This document shows positions 39,216-46,540 of a stretch of DNA of 64,000 bases, one piece after another; positions within the stretch are counted from its first letter, which is position 1; each line of letters opens with the position of its first letter. Made by a program: the position numbers and the translations under genes. The stretch spans positions 1 through 64,000 of the forward strand of contig NZ_AUMR01000038.1 in assembly GCF_000430785.1 (NCBI RefSeq), read 5' to 3'. The notes under the pieces were generated by a model. That model was not told the origin of the DNA, made no database searches, and saw only the letters and a list, made by a program, of their open reading frames with translations. The DNA comes from Ectobacillus panaciterrae DSM 19096. Its GTDB lineage: Bacteria; Bacillota; Bacilli; Bacillales; Bacillaceae_G.

Positions 39216-40037
39216 ATGAAAAAGCAAGTTATCGCATTTTTAATTTTATTGGTAATCGGCGCGCAGCTTACAGCGCATTTTGGATATACAAAAGCAGAAG
39301 CAAAGGTCATTCCGAATGAGGCGATTCGCCTTCGCATTTTGGCAAACAGCGATTCCGAGAAGGATCAAGCATTAAAGCGCAAGGTGCGTGATCAAGTGAA
39401 AGCGCAAATTGATACATGGGTAGCGGATTTAACTTCCATCGACGATGCGCGCCTCATCATTCAGAGCCGCATCCCGGAGCTTGAACAAACCGTAGCGCAA
39501 GTGTTAAAGGAAGAAGGAAGCAAGCAAAGCTATAAAGTAGAGTTTGGCAAGCACATCAAATTTCCGACAAAGCTGTACGGCAATTTTCTATATCCGGCAG
39601 GAGAGTACGAAGCAGTGTTAGTAACGCTTGGGAAAGGCGAAGGCGCAAACTGGTGGTGCGTGCTGTTCCCTCCGCTTTGCTTTTTAGACTTCTCAAGCGG
39701 CACAGCGGTTCGCAAGGAAGAAAAAGTGGCGAAAGCAGAAACGGTTAAAAAAGAAAATACAAAACCAGAAAAATCTACGGAAGAGATTGTGGATAAAAAA
39801 GAAACACCTTCTGTGGAAAGAATTGTGGATAAAAAAGAAAAGCCTGTGGTGAAAAAAGCAGTTGCAAAAGCAAAAGAAGCGGCACGCATCGCTAAAGAAG
39901 AAAAGCTGATGAAGGAATTAGAAGCAACCTCGGCGGAAAAGAAAGCAAAAGTAGAAGTGAAGGAAGTAAAAGAAGAGGAAGAAGTAAAGGTAAAGTTTTT
40001 CTTTGCAGAAGTCGTTGCCGCTTTATTTTCTAAATAA
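39216..40037 (+). CDS. spoIIR: Stage II sporulation protein R
   Basis: SpoIIR is secreted from the forespore and triggers processing of pro-SigE by SpoIIGA. The 273-residue protein has a signal peptide (MKKQVIAFLILLVIGAQLTA), then the family core (IPNEAIRLRILANSDSEKDQ to GANWWCVLFPPLCFLDFSS). About 100 extra residues rich in Lys and Glu (KAETVKKENTKPEKSTEE onward) follow, longer than the ~224-residue B. subtilis protein. A SigF promoter was not found with confidence. Confidence 0.96.
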   Translation: MKKQVIAFLILLVIGAQLTAHFGYTKAEAKVIPNEAIRLRILANSDSEKDQALKRKVRDQVKAQIDTWVADLTSIDDARLIIQSRIPELEQTVAQVLKEEGSKQSYKVEFGKHIKFPTKLYGNFLYPAGEYEAVLVTLGKGEGANWWCVLFPPLCFLDFSSGTAVRKEEKVAKAETVKKENTKPEKSTEEIVDKKETPSVERIVDKKEKPVVKKAVAKAKEAARIAKEEKLMKELEATSAEKKAKVEVKEVKEEEEVKVKFFFAEVVAALFSK

Positions 40038-40044
40038 GTTCTAA

Positions 40045-40093
40045 GCGGACGTCTCTTTTCATATCATGGATACAAGAAGGGAGAGATGTCCGC
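40045..40093 (+). promoter_or_regulatory. Hairpin covering the ribosome site of the GNAT gene
   Basis: GCGGACGTCTC (40045-40055) pairs with GAGATGTCCGC (40083-40093) with one G-U, ending 1 base before ATG 40095. The pairing partly hides AAGGGAGAG, so translation initiation may be regulated. Confidence 0.5.
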
Positions 40094-40094
40094 C

Positions 40095-40529
40095 ATGCGT
40101 TTTGCGACGGAACAGGATGTAGACAAGCTTATTCGTTTTCTTGGACAAGCTGAAGTGAACGGGACGAAAGTAGATCGTATTTATCCACAATTTATGCTTC
40201 TTGAAGATGAAAATGGAGTGATTCAAGCGACAATCGGCTACGAAAAAGCCGGCAGCGATGGACTGCTTCGCTCGCTTGTGCTGTCTCCTGCTGTGGATAA
40301 GGTGCAGTTTTTACGATTTTTTCAAGCATTTCTCATCTATATACAGCAACAAGGTGTAGAAAAATTGTATTTAATTACGAACAAAAAAGGATCATTGCCG
40401 CTTTTCCACACGTTCGGTTTTACAATTGTGGAAAAAGACAATGTTCCTGAGGGAATTCAAGATTTGGAGCATTTTCAAACAAGCATGAAACAGCAGGAAG
40501 CGTTTGTTCTGTTTAGTTGTACCGGATAA
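40095..40529 (+). CDS. ywlB: GNAT family acetyltransferase-like protein (YwlB)
   Basis: The 144-residue protein fits a GNAT fold: EQDVDKLIRFLGQAEV helix, FMLLEDENGVIQATIGYE strands, LLRSLVLSPA (motif C/D), KLYLITNKKGSLPLFHTFGF (motif B). Its substrate is unknown. ATG 40095 is used because AAGGGAGAG is too close to ATG 40086. It lies between spoIIR and ywlC as in Bacillus. Confidence 0.8.
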   Translation: MRFATEQDVDKLIRFLGQAEVNGTKVDRIYPQFMLLEDENGVIQATIGYEKAGSDGLLRSLVLSPAVDKVQFLRFFQAFLIYIQQQGVEKLYLITNKKGSLPLFHTFGFTIVEKDNVPEGIQDLEHFQTSMKQQEAFVLFSCTG

Positions 40530-40566
40530 TTCCGCTTTTCGTGTGAATTATCAGCTATTAACAAAG

Positions 40567-40747
40567 TTATCCACGGAATTTTGAGGTTTATCCACATTTT
40601 GTGGATAAACCTTGTTTGTGTTTTTTGTTTTCATCGTAGTAAACTATATATATCAAGGATTTTTTATGGAATAAGGACGTGAAGAAGAATGAATACAAAA
40701 TTATGGGTTGTGGATAAAGATGTTGAAAATAAAAACAGTTATCCACA
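40567..40747. promoter_or_regulatory. DnaA-box cluster at the ywlC promoter and 5' end
   Basis: Five boxes in 181 bases: TTATCCACG (40567-40575), TTATCCACA (40588-40596), TGTGGATAA (40600-40608), TGTGGATAA (40709-40717) and TTATCCACA (40739-40747). Four are perfect. The ywlC region is one of the DnaA-binding clusters described in B. subtilis, so this is a conserved site that titrates DnaA and probably regulates the gene. Confidence 0.9.
40586..40631 (+). terminator. Terminator of ywlB made from two opposed DnaA boxes
   Basis: GGTTTATCCACA, TTT loop, TGTGGATAAACC, followed by TTGTTTGTGTTTTTTG. The stem contains two perfect DnaA boxes. Confidence 0.75.
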
Positions 40748-41729
40748 AATAGAGGAAGCGGCTGTTTTGCTTCGGCAAAAAGAGGTTATCGCCTTTCCGA
40801 CTGAAACAGTATATGGGCTCGGTGCGGATGCCACAAGCGACGAAGCAGTAGCCAAAATTTTTGAAGCGAAAGGGCGCCCGAACGATAATCCGCTTATCGT
40901 ACATATCGCAAAACTTGAACAGTTGAATCATCTCGTATCAGCGGTTTCGCCTGTTGCACAGCAGCTGATCAAGCATTTTTGGCCGGGGCCTCTTACGCTC
41001 GTTCTTCCTAAAAAAGACGGCGTATCCGAAAAAGTAACGGCAGGCTTAGAAACGGTAGCGGTACGTATGCCGGACCATCCTGTCGCTCTTGCGTTAATCG
41101 CACAGGCAAATGTTTCTGTTGCAGCGCCAAGTGCCAATCGTTCCGGCCGTCCGAGCCCGACGCTTGCATCTCACGTATACGAGGACTTGAACGGTAAAAT
41201 TGCAGGTATCGTAGACGGCGGGGCAACAGGAGTAGGAGTAGAATCCACGGTGTTGGATTGTACAAGTGACATCCCGACAATTCTGCGTCCGGGCGGTGTA
41301 ACGAAAGAACAGCTGGAAGAAGTAATCGGGCAGGTGATGATAGATCCGGGGCTGGAAAACGAAACAGAGAAGCCGAAGTCTCCTGGGATGAAGTATACAC
41401 ATTATGCGCCGAAAGCGCCGCTTACTGTGGTGGAAGGTACGCGAAGCTATATCCAGCAGCTCGCCAAAGAAAAACAGGCAGAAGGGCTTAAAGTCGGTGT
41501 GCTGACAACAGAAGAAAATCACTCCTTCTATCAGGCGGACGCTGTGCTCTCGTGCGGTAAACGCTCGGAACCCGCTACTGTCGCTGCCAAGCTGTATGAG
41601 GCGCTGCGCGCATTTGATGCAGCAGGCGTGGATGTCATTTACAGCGAATCCTTCCCAAAAGAAGGCATCGGCATTGCTATCATGAACCGTCTCATCAAGG
41701 CAGCAGGGCACCAAATCATTGTAGAATAA
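40689..41729 (+). CDS. ywlC: L-threonylcarbamoyladenylate synthase (YwlC/TsaC, Sua5 type)
   Basis: The 346-residue enzyme makes threonylcarbamoyl-AMP for the t6A37 tRNA modification. YrdC core: EVIAFPTETVYGLGADATSD, KGRPNDNPLIVHI, VAVRMPDHPVA, SAPSANRSGRPSPT. A C-terminal Sua5 domain follows (SPGMKYTHYAPKAPL). The ATG is preceded by AAGGACG. Two DnaA boxes lie within the first 20 codons. Confidence 0.97.
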   Translation: MNTKLWVVDKDVENKNSYPQIEEAAVLLRQKEVIAFPTETVYGLGADATSDEAVAKIFEAKGRPNDNPLIVHIAKLEQLNHLVSAVSPVAQQLIKHFWPGPLTLVLPKKDGVSEKVTAGLETVAVRMPDHPVALALIAQANVSVAAPSANRSGRPSPTLASHVYEDLNGKIAGIVDGGATGVGVESTVLDCTSDIPTILRPGGVTKEQLEEVIGQVMIDPGLENETEKPKSPGMKYTHYAPKAPLTVVEGTRSYIQQLAKEKQAEGLKVGVLTTEENHSFYQADAVLSCGKRSEPATVAAKLYEALRAFDAAGVDVIYSESFPKEGIGIAIMNRLIKAAGHQIIVE

Positions 41730-41762
41730 AGATTCTGAACCTGTACAAAAATCACTTCTATC

Positions 41763-41805
41763 CTTCCTTGGACGTGCATATCTTTAATTAGCAAGTCCAA
41801 GGAGG
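41763..41805 (+). promoter_or_regulatory. Hairpin sequestering the mntP ribosome binding site
   Basis: CTTCCTTGGAC (41763-41773) pairs with GTCCAAGGAGG (41795-41805) with one G-U; the right arm contains the AAGGAGG of mntP. Unfolding would be needed for translation. It is much shorter than a yybP-ykoY manganese riboswitch. Confidence 0.6.
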
Positions 41806-41811
41806 GGGAGC

Positions 41812-42372
41812 ATGGACATTCAACATCTTATCGGTGAGCTTCTGACGCTCGCCATTATGGCATTTGCCTTAGGGCTCGATGCCTTTTCTGTAAGTCTTGG
41901 CATGGGTATGGTTCATCTTAGACTAAGGCAAATCTTTTACATAGGCCTTACCATCGGGGCTTTTCACGTCATCATGCCGCTTTTAGGCATATTAATCGGA
42001 CGCTTATTAACAGAAAAATTCGGCTCCATGGCCATAACAGCGGGCGGTATCCTGTTGATGGGGCTCGGCTTTCATATTATTTATTCCTCATTGCTCAAAT
42101 CAGAAGGCAGCAACATGGCTCCGTCCGGATTGGGTTTATATCTCTTTGCTTTCAGTGTCAGCCTCGACAGCTTCTCGGTCGGGCTCAGCCTTGGCATTTA
42201 CGGTGCCAGAACATGGGCGACCCTCGTCATCTTCGGTCTCACCAGCGCCATTTTAACATGGTCGGGCTTGCTGATGGGGCGCCACGCGAAAAAGGTGCTC
42301 GGCACATACGGCGAAATGCTGGGAGGCAGCATATTGGTGGGGTTCGGGTTGAAGCTATTGTTTCCTATATGA
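41812..42372 (+). CDS. mntP: Putative manganese efflux pump MntP (YwlD)
   Basis: The 186-residue protein has six membrane helices and the duplicated Asp motifs [18 protein letters not shown] and [18 protein letters not shown] that bind manganese. It exports Mn2+. ATG 41812 follows AAGGAGGGGGAG, which lies in a hairpin. Its B. subtilis neighbour ywlE is here displaced by a 5.6 kb insertion. Confidence 0.94.
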   Translation: MDIQHLIGELLTLAIMAFALGLDAFSVSLGMGMVHLRLRQIFYIGLTIGAFHVIMPLLGILIGRLLTEKFGSMAITAGGILLMGLGFHIIYSSLLKSEGSNMAPSGLGLYLFAFSVSLDSFSVGLSLGIYGARTWATLVIFGLTSAILTWSGLLMGRHAKKVLGTYGEMLGGSILVGFGLKLLFPI

Positions 42373-42406
42373 AAAAGCAAGGAGTCAGCTCCTTGCTTTT
42401 TTTGAT
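42373..42406. terminator. mntP terminator (bidirectional)
   Basis: AAAAGCAAGGAG, TCAG loop, CTCCTTGCTTTTTTT. The end of the convergent small membrane gene lies within it. Confidence 0.9.
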
Positions 42407-42582
42407 GAATCATATTGCATAACATTCAAAAGAATAGATATCATGCAAAATACAACGAAATACAGCACGGTCACAAGAGCGAGAAAAGGCAGCCTTTTTT
42501 CTTGTAGAGACGTGCTTATTATGAGTATGTAAGTGATGAATGCCATCTTCCAGCACTTAAATTCCACTTTTAAATATGTCAT
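42385..42582 (-). CDS. Small membrane protein of unknown function
   Basis: I do not recognise this 65-residue protein. It has two hydrophobic stretches (MAFITYILIISTS and FLALVTVLYFVVFCMISILL) with a basic turn (QEKRLP), consistent with a two-helix membrane protein with a charged C-terminus (SSKKARS). GGGAG lies 7 bases before ATG 42582, which supports real translation. It is convergent with mntP and shares its terminator. Confidence 0.55.
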   Translation of the reverse strand: MTYLKVEFKCWKMAFITYILIISTSLQEKRLPFLALVTVLYFVVFCMISILLNVMQYDSSKKARS

Positions 42583-42606
42583 ACAATTCTCCCTACCTCG
42601 TAAGAA

Positions 42607-42891
42607 TCATAATGCGCTTCGCTGAAACAGATATATGCGCTGAGAACAGAAAGTGCACGAATCATGGAAAACTCTCCTTCCTTTATGGCCGATTCTGTTG
42701 GCCCTGTACAGTATGGAAATATCGATTTGGCTTTAGAGTTTGCGTCAGAAGAAGAAGCCCGCAAAGCGTTTGAAGGCTTATCAAGAGGCGGAGAGGTGCT
42801 GATGCCGTTCGACCGCGTGTTTTGGGGTGCGATGTTCGGACGTGTAACGGATCCGTTTGGGATTAGCTGGAATATTATGGCAGAAACATAA
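42607..42891 (+). pseudogene. C-terminal remnant of a PhnB/YjdN-like VOC (glyoxalase-fold) protein
   Basis: The reading from about 42664 (ADSVGPVQYGNIDLALEFAS, GGEVLMPFDRVFWGAMFGRV, TDPFGISWNIM) matches the second half of PhnB-type VOC proteins of ~140 residues. Just upstream ASLK and IIMR-like pieces of the preceding strand appear in two frames, suggesting a frameshift. The N-terminal half and a ribosome site are missing. Confidence 0.7.
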
Positions 42892-42899
42892 CAAATGGA

Positions 42900-42975
42900 A
42901 GCCGCTCCTTGATGGGGCGGCTCTTTTTTGCGGATATAAAAAAAGCACGGCAGAACGCCGTGCTTTCTTTCATGT
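42900..42975. terminator. Two consecutive terminator hairpins
   Basis: AGCCGCTCC/GGGGCGGCT followed by CTTTTTT (42900-42931), then AAAGCACGGC/GCCGTGCTTT followed by CTTT (42947-42975). The second, read on the minus strand, can serve the flavin-reductase gene. Confidence 0.75.
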
Positions 42976-43010
42976 CCAGCCCCTGAACGAGCCGGCGCCG
43001 CTTTTCCTTT
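42971..43010 (-). repeat. Family B repeat, copy 7, core-deleted
   Basis: On the minus strand AAGGAAAAGCGGCGCCGGC, CTCGTTCAG, then directly GGGGCTGGACATGAAAG: the central hairpin is missing. It starts right at the stop codon of the minus-strand flavin-reductase gene, keeping the orientation rule of the family. Confidence 0.75.
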
Positions 43011-43620
43011 ATGTCGGGCGTACAATCTCAAACTGCTCTCCAAGCTTCGCGTAGCTGTTGCCGGCCAAGCGGCTCACAGGCTGCAGTCCTTCTGCATCAA
43101 TGCGTCCTTTTTCATATAAACGTTCTGCGACATGAAAGCGGACGACTCTGCCAATCAAAAGGTCGCAGGCTGGCTGCGCTTCGGTGCCCCCTAAGGGAAT
43201 GGCTCGCTCCAGTACGCATTCCATACGGATGCTTGCTTCTTGGACGCCCGGTACGGCGATGGCTTCGCTCTTGATTGGTGTCAGCTTCGCCAGTTCGATT
43301 TCGCTTTCGTTTGGAGGAAGCGGCGCTGCAGTTTCATTGATGGCCTCCACATACGTTTCGTCTGAGATATGAACGACAAATTCTCCTGCCCCTATTGCAT
43401 TTCGCGCGGTGTCCTTCTGATTGCCGGCCTGGCGTTGTACAGACACGGAAATCATCGGGGGATTGGCTGTAACGATGTTGAAGTAGCTGAACGGCGCGCC
43501 GTTCAATACGCCTTCTTTAGAAAGTGTTGTAACGAATGCGACGGGGCGCGGAATGATGCTCCCGGTCAGAAGTTTATAATTGTCTCGTTCACTTTGCGTA
43601 TTCGGATCGATAGAAAGCAA
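43009..43620 (-). CDS. Flavin reductase-like FMN-binding protein
   Basis: The 203-residue protein belongs to the flavin-reductase-domain/flavoredoxin family (SIIPRPVAFVTTLSKEGVLN, APFSYFNIVTANPPMISVSV, FVVHISDE, GRVVRFHV). It is probably an FMN oxidoreductase acting on quinones or aromatics. It is the last gene of a minus-strand quinone-stress operon, 20 bases after the esterase gene. ATG 43620 has AGGAGGAAGAG upstream. Confidence 0.9.
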   Translation of the reverse strand: MLSIDPNTQSERDNYKLLTGSIIPRPVAFVTTLSKEGVLNGAPFSYFNIVTANPPMISVSVQRQAGNQKDTARNAIGAGEFVVHISDETYVEAINETAAPLPPNESEIELAKLTPIKSEAIAVPGVQEASIRMECVLERAIPLGGTEAQPACDLLIGRVVRFHVAERLYEKGRIDAEGLQPVSRLAGNSYAKLGEQFEIVRPT

Positions 43621-43640
43621 CGTCTCTTCCTCCTTAATAG

Positions 43641-44249
43641 TTAAAAATTCGCTTCAAACCAGCGCTTCGCTGCTTCGACCTCGCTGCGCGTCAGCTGATG
43701 ACCGAAGTTTTCCCAATGCACCTGTACGCTGGCACCGGCTTCGCTTAAAAGCTTTTCAAGGTCAGTCGTTTCTTGCGGCGCGCAAATCGGATCATTTGTG
43801 CCCGCGCTGATAAAGATAGGCGTTCCGGTCAACAACGGCAAGGGAATCCCTCGTCTTGGCACCATCGGATGGTGAAGGATAGCACCTTTTAATGCGTTTT
43901 CGTAATGGAATAAAAGACTGCCGGCAATGTTCGCGCCGTTTGAGTAGCCGATTGCGACTACATTGCTGCGGTCAAAATCGTACTTCTCGGCGGCTTCCGC
44001 CAAGAAGCCGTGCAATTCTTTCGTGCGGAACACCAAGTCTTCCTCATCGAACACGCCTTCCGCCAAGCGGCGGAAGAAGCGCGGCATGCCGTGTTCCAAT
44101 ACATTTCCTCGTACGCTCAATACGTTGGAGGACGGGGAAATGATTTCTGCGAGGGGCAACAGGTCGTTCTCTGTTCCGCCTGTACCGTGCAGTAAAAGTA
44201 AGGTCGGTGCAGCATTATCTGTACCTTTTTGAAAGAGATGATGCATCAT
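43641..44249 (-). CDS. mhqD: Alpha/beta-hydrolase, MhqD-like carboxylesterase
   Basis: The 202-residue hydrolase has the oxyanion segment LLLHGTGGTENDLLP, the nucleophile VVAIGYSNGANIAG (GYSNG) and the terminal Asp/His region TNDPICAPQET and ENFGHQLT. It resembles B. subtilis MhqD/YodD, induced by methylhydroquinone. It overlaps the mhqO end by 4 bases, so the two are translationally coupled. Confidence 0.88.
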   Translation of the reverse strand: MMHHLFQKGTDNAAPTLLLLHGTGGTENDLLPLAEIISPSSNVLSVRGNVLEHGMPRFFRRLAEGVFDEEDLVFRTKELHGFLAEAAEKYDFDRSNVVAIGYSNGANIAGSLLFHYENALKGAILHHPMVPRRGIPLPLLTGTPIFISAGTNDPICAPQETTDLEKLLSEAGASVQVHWENFGHQLTRSEVEAAKRWFEANF

Positions 44250-45190
44250 TTATCCACCTCCAGTACGCGAACTTCGGCCGGGAGCAGGATGCTTTCAAGC
44301 TCAGCACGCTTCGGTTCCAGCCACGGCGGAAGCAGCAGCTTTTCACCCAATTGCTCGAACGGCTCGTTATGAAGGAACCCTGGCGGATCTGTCGCGATTT
44401 CAAACAGAATGGCACCCGGCTCGCGGAAGTAAATCGCATTGAAATATTGCCGGTCGATGATAGGCGTTACTTGCTGTCCATGCTGACTGACGTGCTCTCT
44501 CCAAGCTTCATGATCCTCATAATCATCTGCGCGCCATGCGATATGGTGCACCGTGCCAACGCCCATACGGCCGGGAATCGCGGTTTTCTTCACATCAATA
44601 ATATTGCCCATGTCGCCTGCTGCGCGGAAGCGGACAAAATCGTCTTCCTCGCCGATGCGTTCAAGTCCCATCACTTCTGTCAATACTTTCATAGTTTCAA
44701 GCGGATTGGCAGAAAGCAATACCGCACCGCCAAAGCCTTTAATCGCATGCTGGGCAGGGACGCCCCCAAAGGACCATTCGCTGTCTTGCCCTTCTTCGCG
44801 CTCTACAATTTCAAGATGCAGACCGTGCGGGTCGTCGAATTCCAAATACGTTTCGCCAAAGCGTGTGTACTTTGTAAATTCAATCTGAAATTTGTTTAAA
44901 CGTTCTTCCCAGAAAGCAAGGGAACCGACAGGAACAACATACGTTGTTACGCCTACCTGACCGGAACCGATCCGCCCTTGATAGGCGTCCGGCCACGGAA
45001 AGAAGGTAATGATGGTGCCCGGGCTGCCTTGTTCGTTTCCGAAGTATAAGTGATACGTACCCGGATCATCAAAGTTCACTGTTTTCTTTACGAGGCGAAG
45101 TCCTAAAACTCCTGCATAAAAATCAACATTTTCCTGTGGATTGCCAACAATTGCTGTAATATGGTGGATACCTGTTGTTTTCTTCATCAT
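44246..45190 (-). CDS. mhqO: Ring-cleaving dioxygenase of the VOC family (MhqO-like)
   Basis: The 314-residue protein contains two VOC modules (GIHHITAIVGNPQENVDFYA near the N-terminus; GTVHHIAWRADDYEDHEAWR near residue 210) with His and Glu metal ligands (HH, EFDDPHGLHLEIVER, GAILFEIATDPPGF). It likely cleaves hydroquinone-type rings, as MhqO does. An MhqR-like operator lies just upstream. GGGGTG precedes its ATG. Confidence 0.93.
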   Translation of the reverse strand: MMKKTTGIHHITAIVGNPQENVDFYAGVLGLRLVKKTVNFDDPGTYHLYFGNEQGSPGTIITFFPWPDAYQGRIGSGQVGVTTYVVPVGSLAFWEERLNKFQIEFTKYTRFGETYLEFDDPHGLHLEIVEREEGQDSEWSFGGVPAQHAIKGFGGAVLLSANPLETMKVLTEVMGLERIGEEDDFVRFRAAGDMGNIIDVKKTAIPGRMGVGTVHHIAWRADDYEDHEAWREHVSQHGQQVTPIIDRQYFNAIYFREPGAILFEIATDPPGFLHNEPFEQLGEKLLLPPWLEPKRAELESILLPAEVRVLEVDK

Positions 45191-45211
45191 TTTTCACCCC
45201 TGTAGGACTAG

Positions 45212-45229
45212 TGTCTCGAATTCGAGATA
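45212..45229 (-). promoter_or_regulatory. MhqR-like operator between the doxX gene and mhqO
   Basis: TGTCTCGAATTCGAGATA contains the perfect palindrome TCTCGAATTCGAGA and matches the known MhqR box of B. subtilis (TATCTCGAATTCGAGATA) at 17 of 18 positions. A promoter TTGCCT-17-TACACT may lie upstream of it within the end of the doxX gene. Confidence 0.85.
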
Positions 45230-45231
45230 TA

Positions 45232-45618
45232 TTAGAGTAAAGTGTAAGCGCCAGGACCGATTAAGGCAACTCCAATCGCTACTACAATTAGTATTAAGTT
45301 ATATTCATATCCGTTTTGTGTCACCCAGAAGCCGTTTTTGCCGTGTACTGTGAAGATCGCGACTAACATAGTAATGGTAATCAATGCTGCACCTGCCCAA
45401 GTGAATACACCGGCTGCGAAAAGAAGCCCTCCAAGCAATTCAGCTGCACCGGCCAAGAATGCCATAAATACGCCTGGTTTTACTCCGATTGACTCCAGCC
45501 AGCCGCCTGTGCCTTTTAAGCCGTAGCCGCCGAACCAGCCGAATAATTTTTGTGCGCCATGTCCCATAAATGTAATTCCTACAACTAAACGAATAAGTAA
45601 AAGACCTAAATTCACCAT
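45232..45618 (-). CDS. DoxX family membrane protein (MhqP/CatD-like)
   Basis: The 128-residue protein has four membrane helices ([30 protein letters not shown] start, [52 protein letters not shown]). Members MhqP and CatD are paired with quinone/catechol dioxygenases in Bacillus. ATG 45618 has AAGGAGG; an upstream in-frame start is rejected. The promoter carries a palindrome resembling YodB/CatR sites, so CatD identity is slightly favoured. Confidence 0.9.
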   Translation of the reverse strand: MVNLGLLLIRLVVGITFMGHGAQKLFGWFGGYGLKGTGGWLESIGVKPGVFMAFLAGAAELLGGLLFAAGVFTWAGAALITITMLVAIFTVHGKNGFWVTQNGYEYNLILIVVAIGVALIGPGAYTLL

Positions 45619-45653
45619 TATGAATTCCTCCTTAAAAATTATTATCAACTTAT

Positions 45654-45694
45654 CTTACGTAAGTAATGATAAAATTATTACTTACTTTTGTCAA
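45654..45694 (-). promoter_or_regulatory. doxX promoter with CatR/YodB-like operator
   Basis: On the minus strand TTGACA (45689-45694), 17-base spacer, TATCAT (45666-45671). GTAAGTAAT (45659-45667) and ATTACTTAC (45677-45685) are inverted arms covering the -10, and CTTACGTAAG (45654-45663) is a second palindrome. TTACTTAC/GTAAGTAA motifs are, as I recall, typical for HxlR/DUF24 quinone regulators; the assignment is inference. Confidence 0.7.
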
Positions 45695-45854
45695 GTAACT
45701 TATTAAAAATTATAAAGAGAAATTATTAACAATTGCATATCCTATACAAATGGAACAGGGTTGTTAAGATTTCTAGACAATTGGACAGAAAAACGGCAAA
45801 ATAAAAAAGACTACACTACAATATAAGTATGAGCTTAAAGGAGGATTTTATATA

Positions 45855-46358
45855 ATGTTTAAAAAATTATTCGGTTTAGGTTCTAAAGCACAAAAAGAAG
45901 AAACGATTGTAGCTCCTCTGACAGGAGAAGTAAAGAATATTGAAGAAGTACCAGATCCGGTTTTCGCACAGCGCATGATGGGAGACGGCATCGCAATTGT
46001 CCCGACGGAGGGTATAGTAGTATCTCCTGTAGACGGGGAAATTGTTCAGGTGTTCCATACGAAGCACGCGGTAGGCATTAAATCTAAAAACGGTTTAGAA
46101 ATTTTGATTCACGTTGGGTTAGAAACTGTAAGCCTGAACGGAGAAGGCTTTGAAGCTCACGTAGCTTCGGGACAAGAAGTGAAGGCAGGGGATAAGCTGT
46201 TAACATTTGATTTAGCCTTTATCGGAGAAAAAGCGAAAAGTATCATTACTCCAATGGTTATTACAAACGGCGATGCATTCGGCGCAATTGACAAAAATAT
46301 CGATACGCAAGCCCAAAAGGGTCAAACAACTGTTATGACGGTTACGCTGGGAAAATAA
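45855..46358 (+). CDS. crr: PTS glucose-type EIIA component (Crr/YpqE-like)
   Basis: The 167-residue protein is a stand-alone EIIA-Glc: IVAPLTGEVKNIEEVPDPVF, MMGDGIAIVPTEG, the first His in FHTKHAVGIKS and the phosphorylated His in ILIHVGLETVSLNGEGF. It passes phosphate from HPr to an EIIB of the glucose family. No EIIBC is nearby, so it serves a remote permease. AAAGGAGG precedes ATG 45855. Confidence 0.94.
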   Translation: MFKKLFGLGSKAQKEETIVAPLTGEVKNIEEVPDPVFAQRMMGDGIAIVPTEGIVVSPVDGEIVQVFHTKHAVGIKSKNGLEILIHVGLETVSLNGEGFEAHVASGQEVKAGDKLLTFDLAFIGEKAKSIITPMVITNGDAFGAIDKNIDTQAQKGQTTVMTVTLGK

Positions 46359-46470
46359 GTTCTGCTTATAGAAAAGTCTTTACAAAAACAAGCGTGAATT
46401 TTTACATTTGTATGTTAAGATTGAGCTGTACTTGGGAACAGGGCTTCACGATATATACCTCTATCAGAAA

Positions 46471-46507
46471 AACGCGCATTTCGTGTACGGGAAATGCGCG
46501 TTTTTCA
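46471..46507 (+). terminator. crr terminator
   Basis: AACGCGCATTTC pairs with GAAATGCGCGTT; TTTTC tail. Confidence 0.9.
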
Positions 46508-46540
46508 TTTTTGAAAGATAGGGAAGGATAAGTTTTAGAA

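Noticed and set aside
41730-41811. yybP-ykoY manganese riboswitch before mntP
   Set aside because: The gap is only 82 bases and lacks the two-stem conserved core; only a simple hairpin over the ribosome site is seen.
44207-44899. 230-codon plus-strand ORF over the mhqO gene
   Set aside because: It is antisense to mhqO, which has clear VOC motifs, a ribosome site and an operon context.
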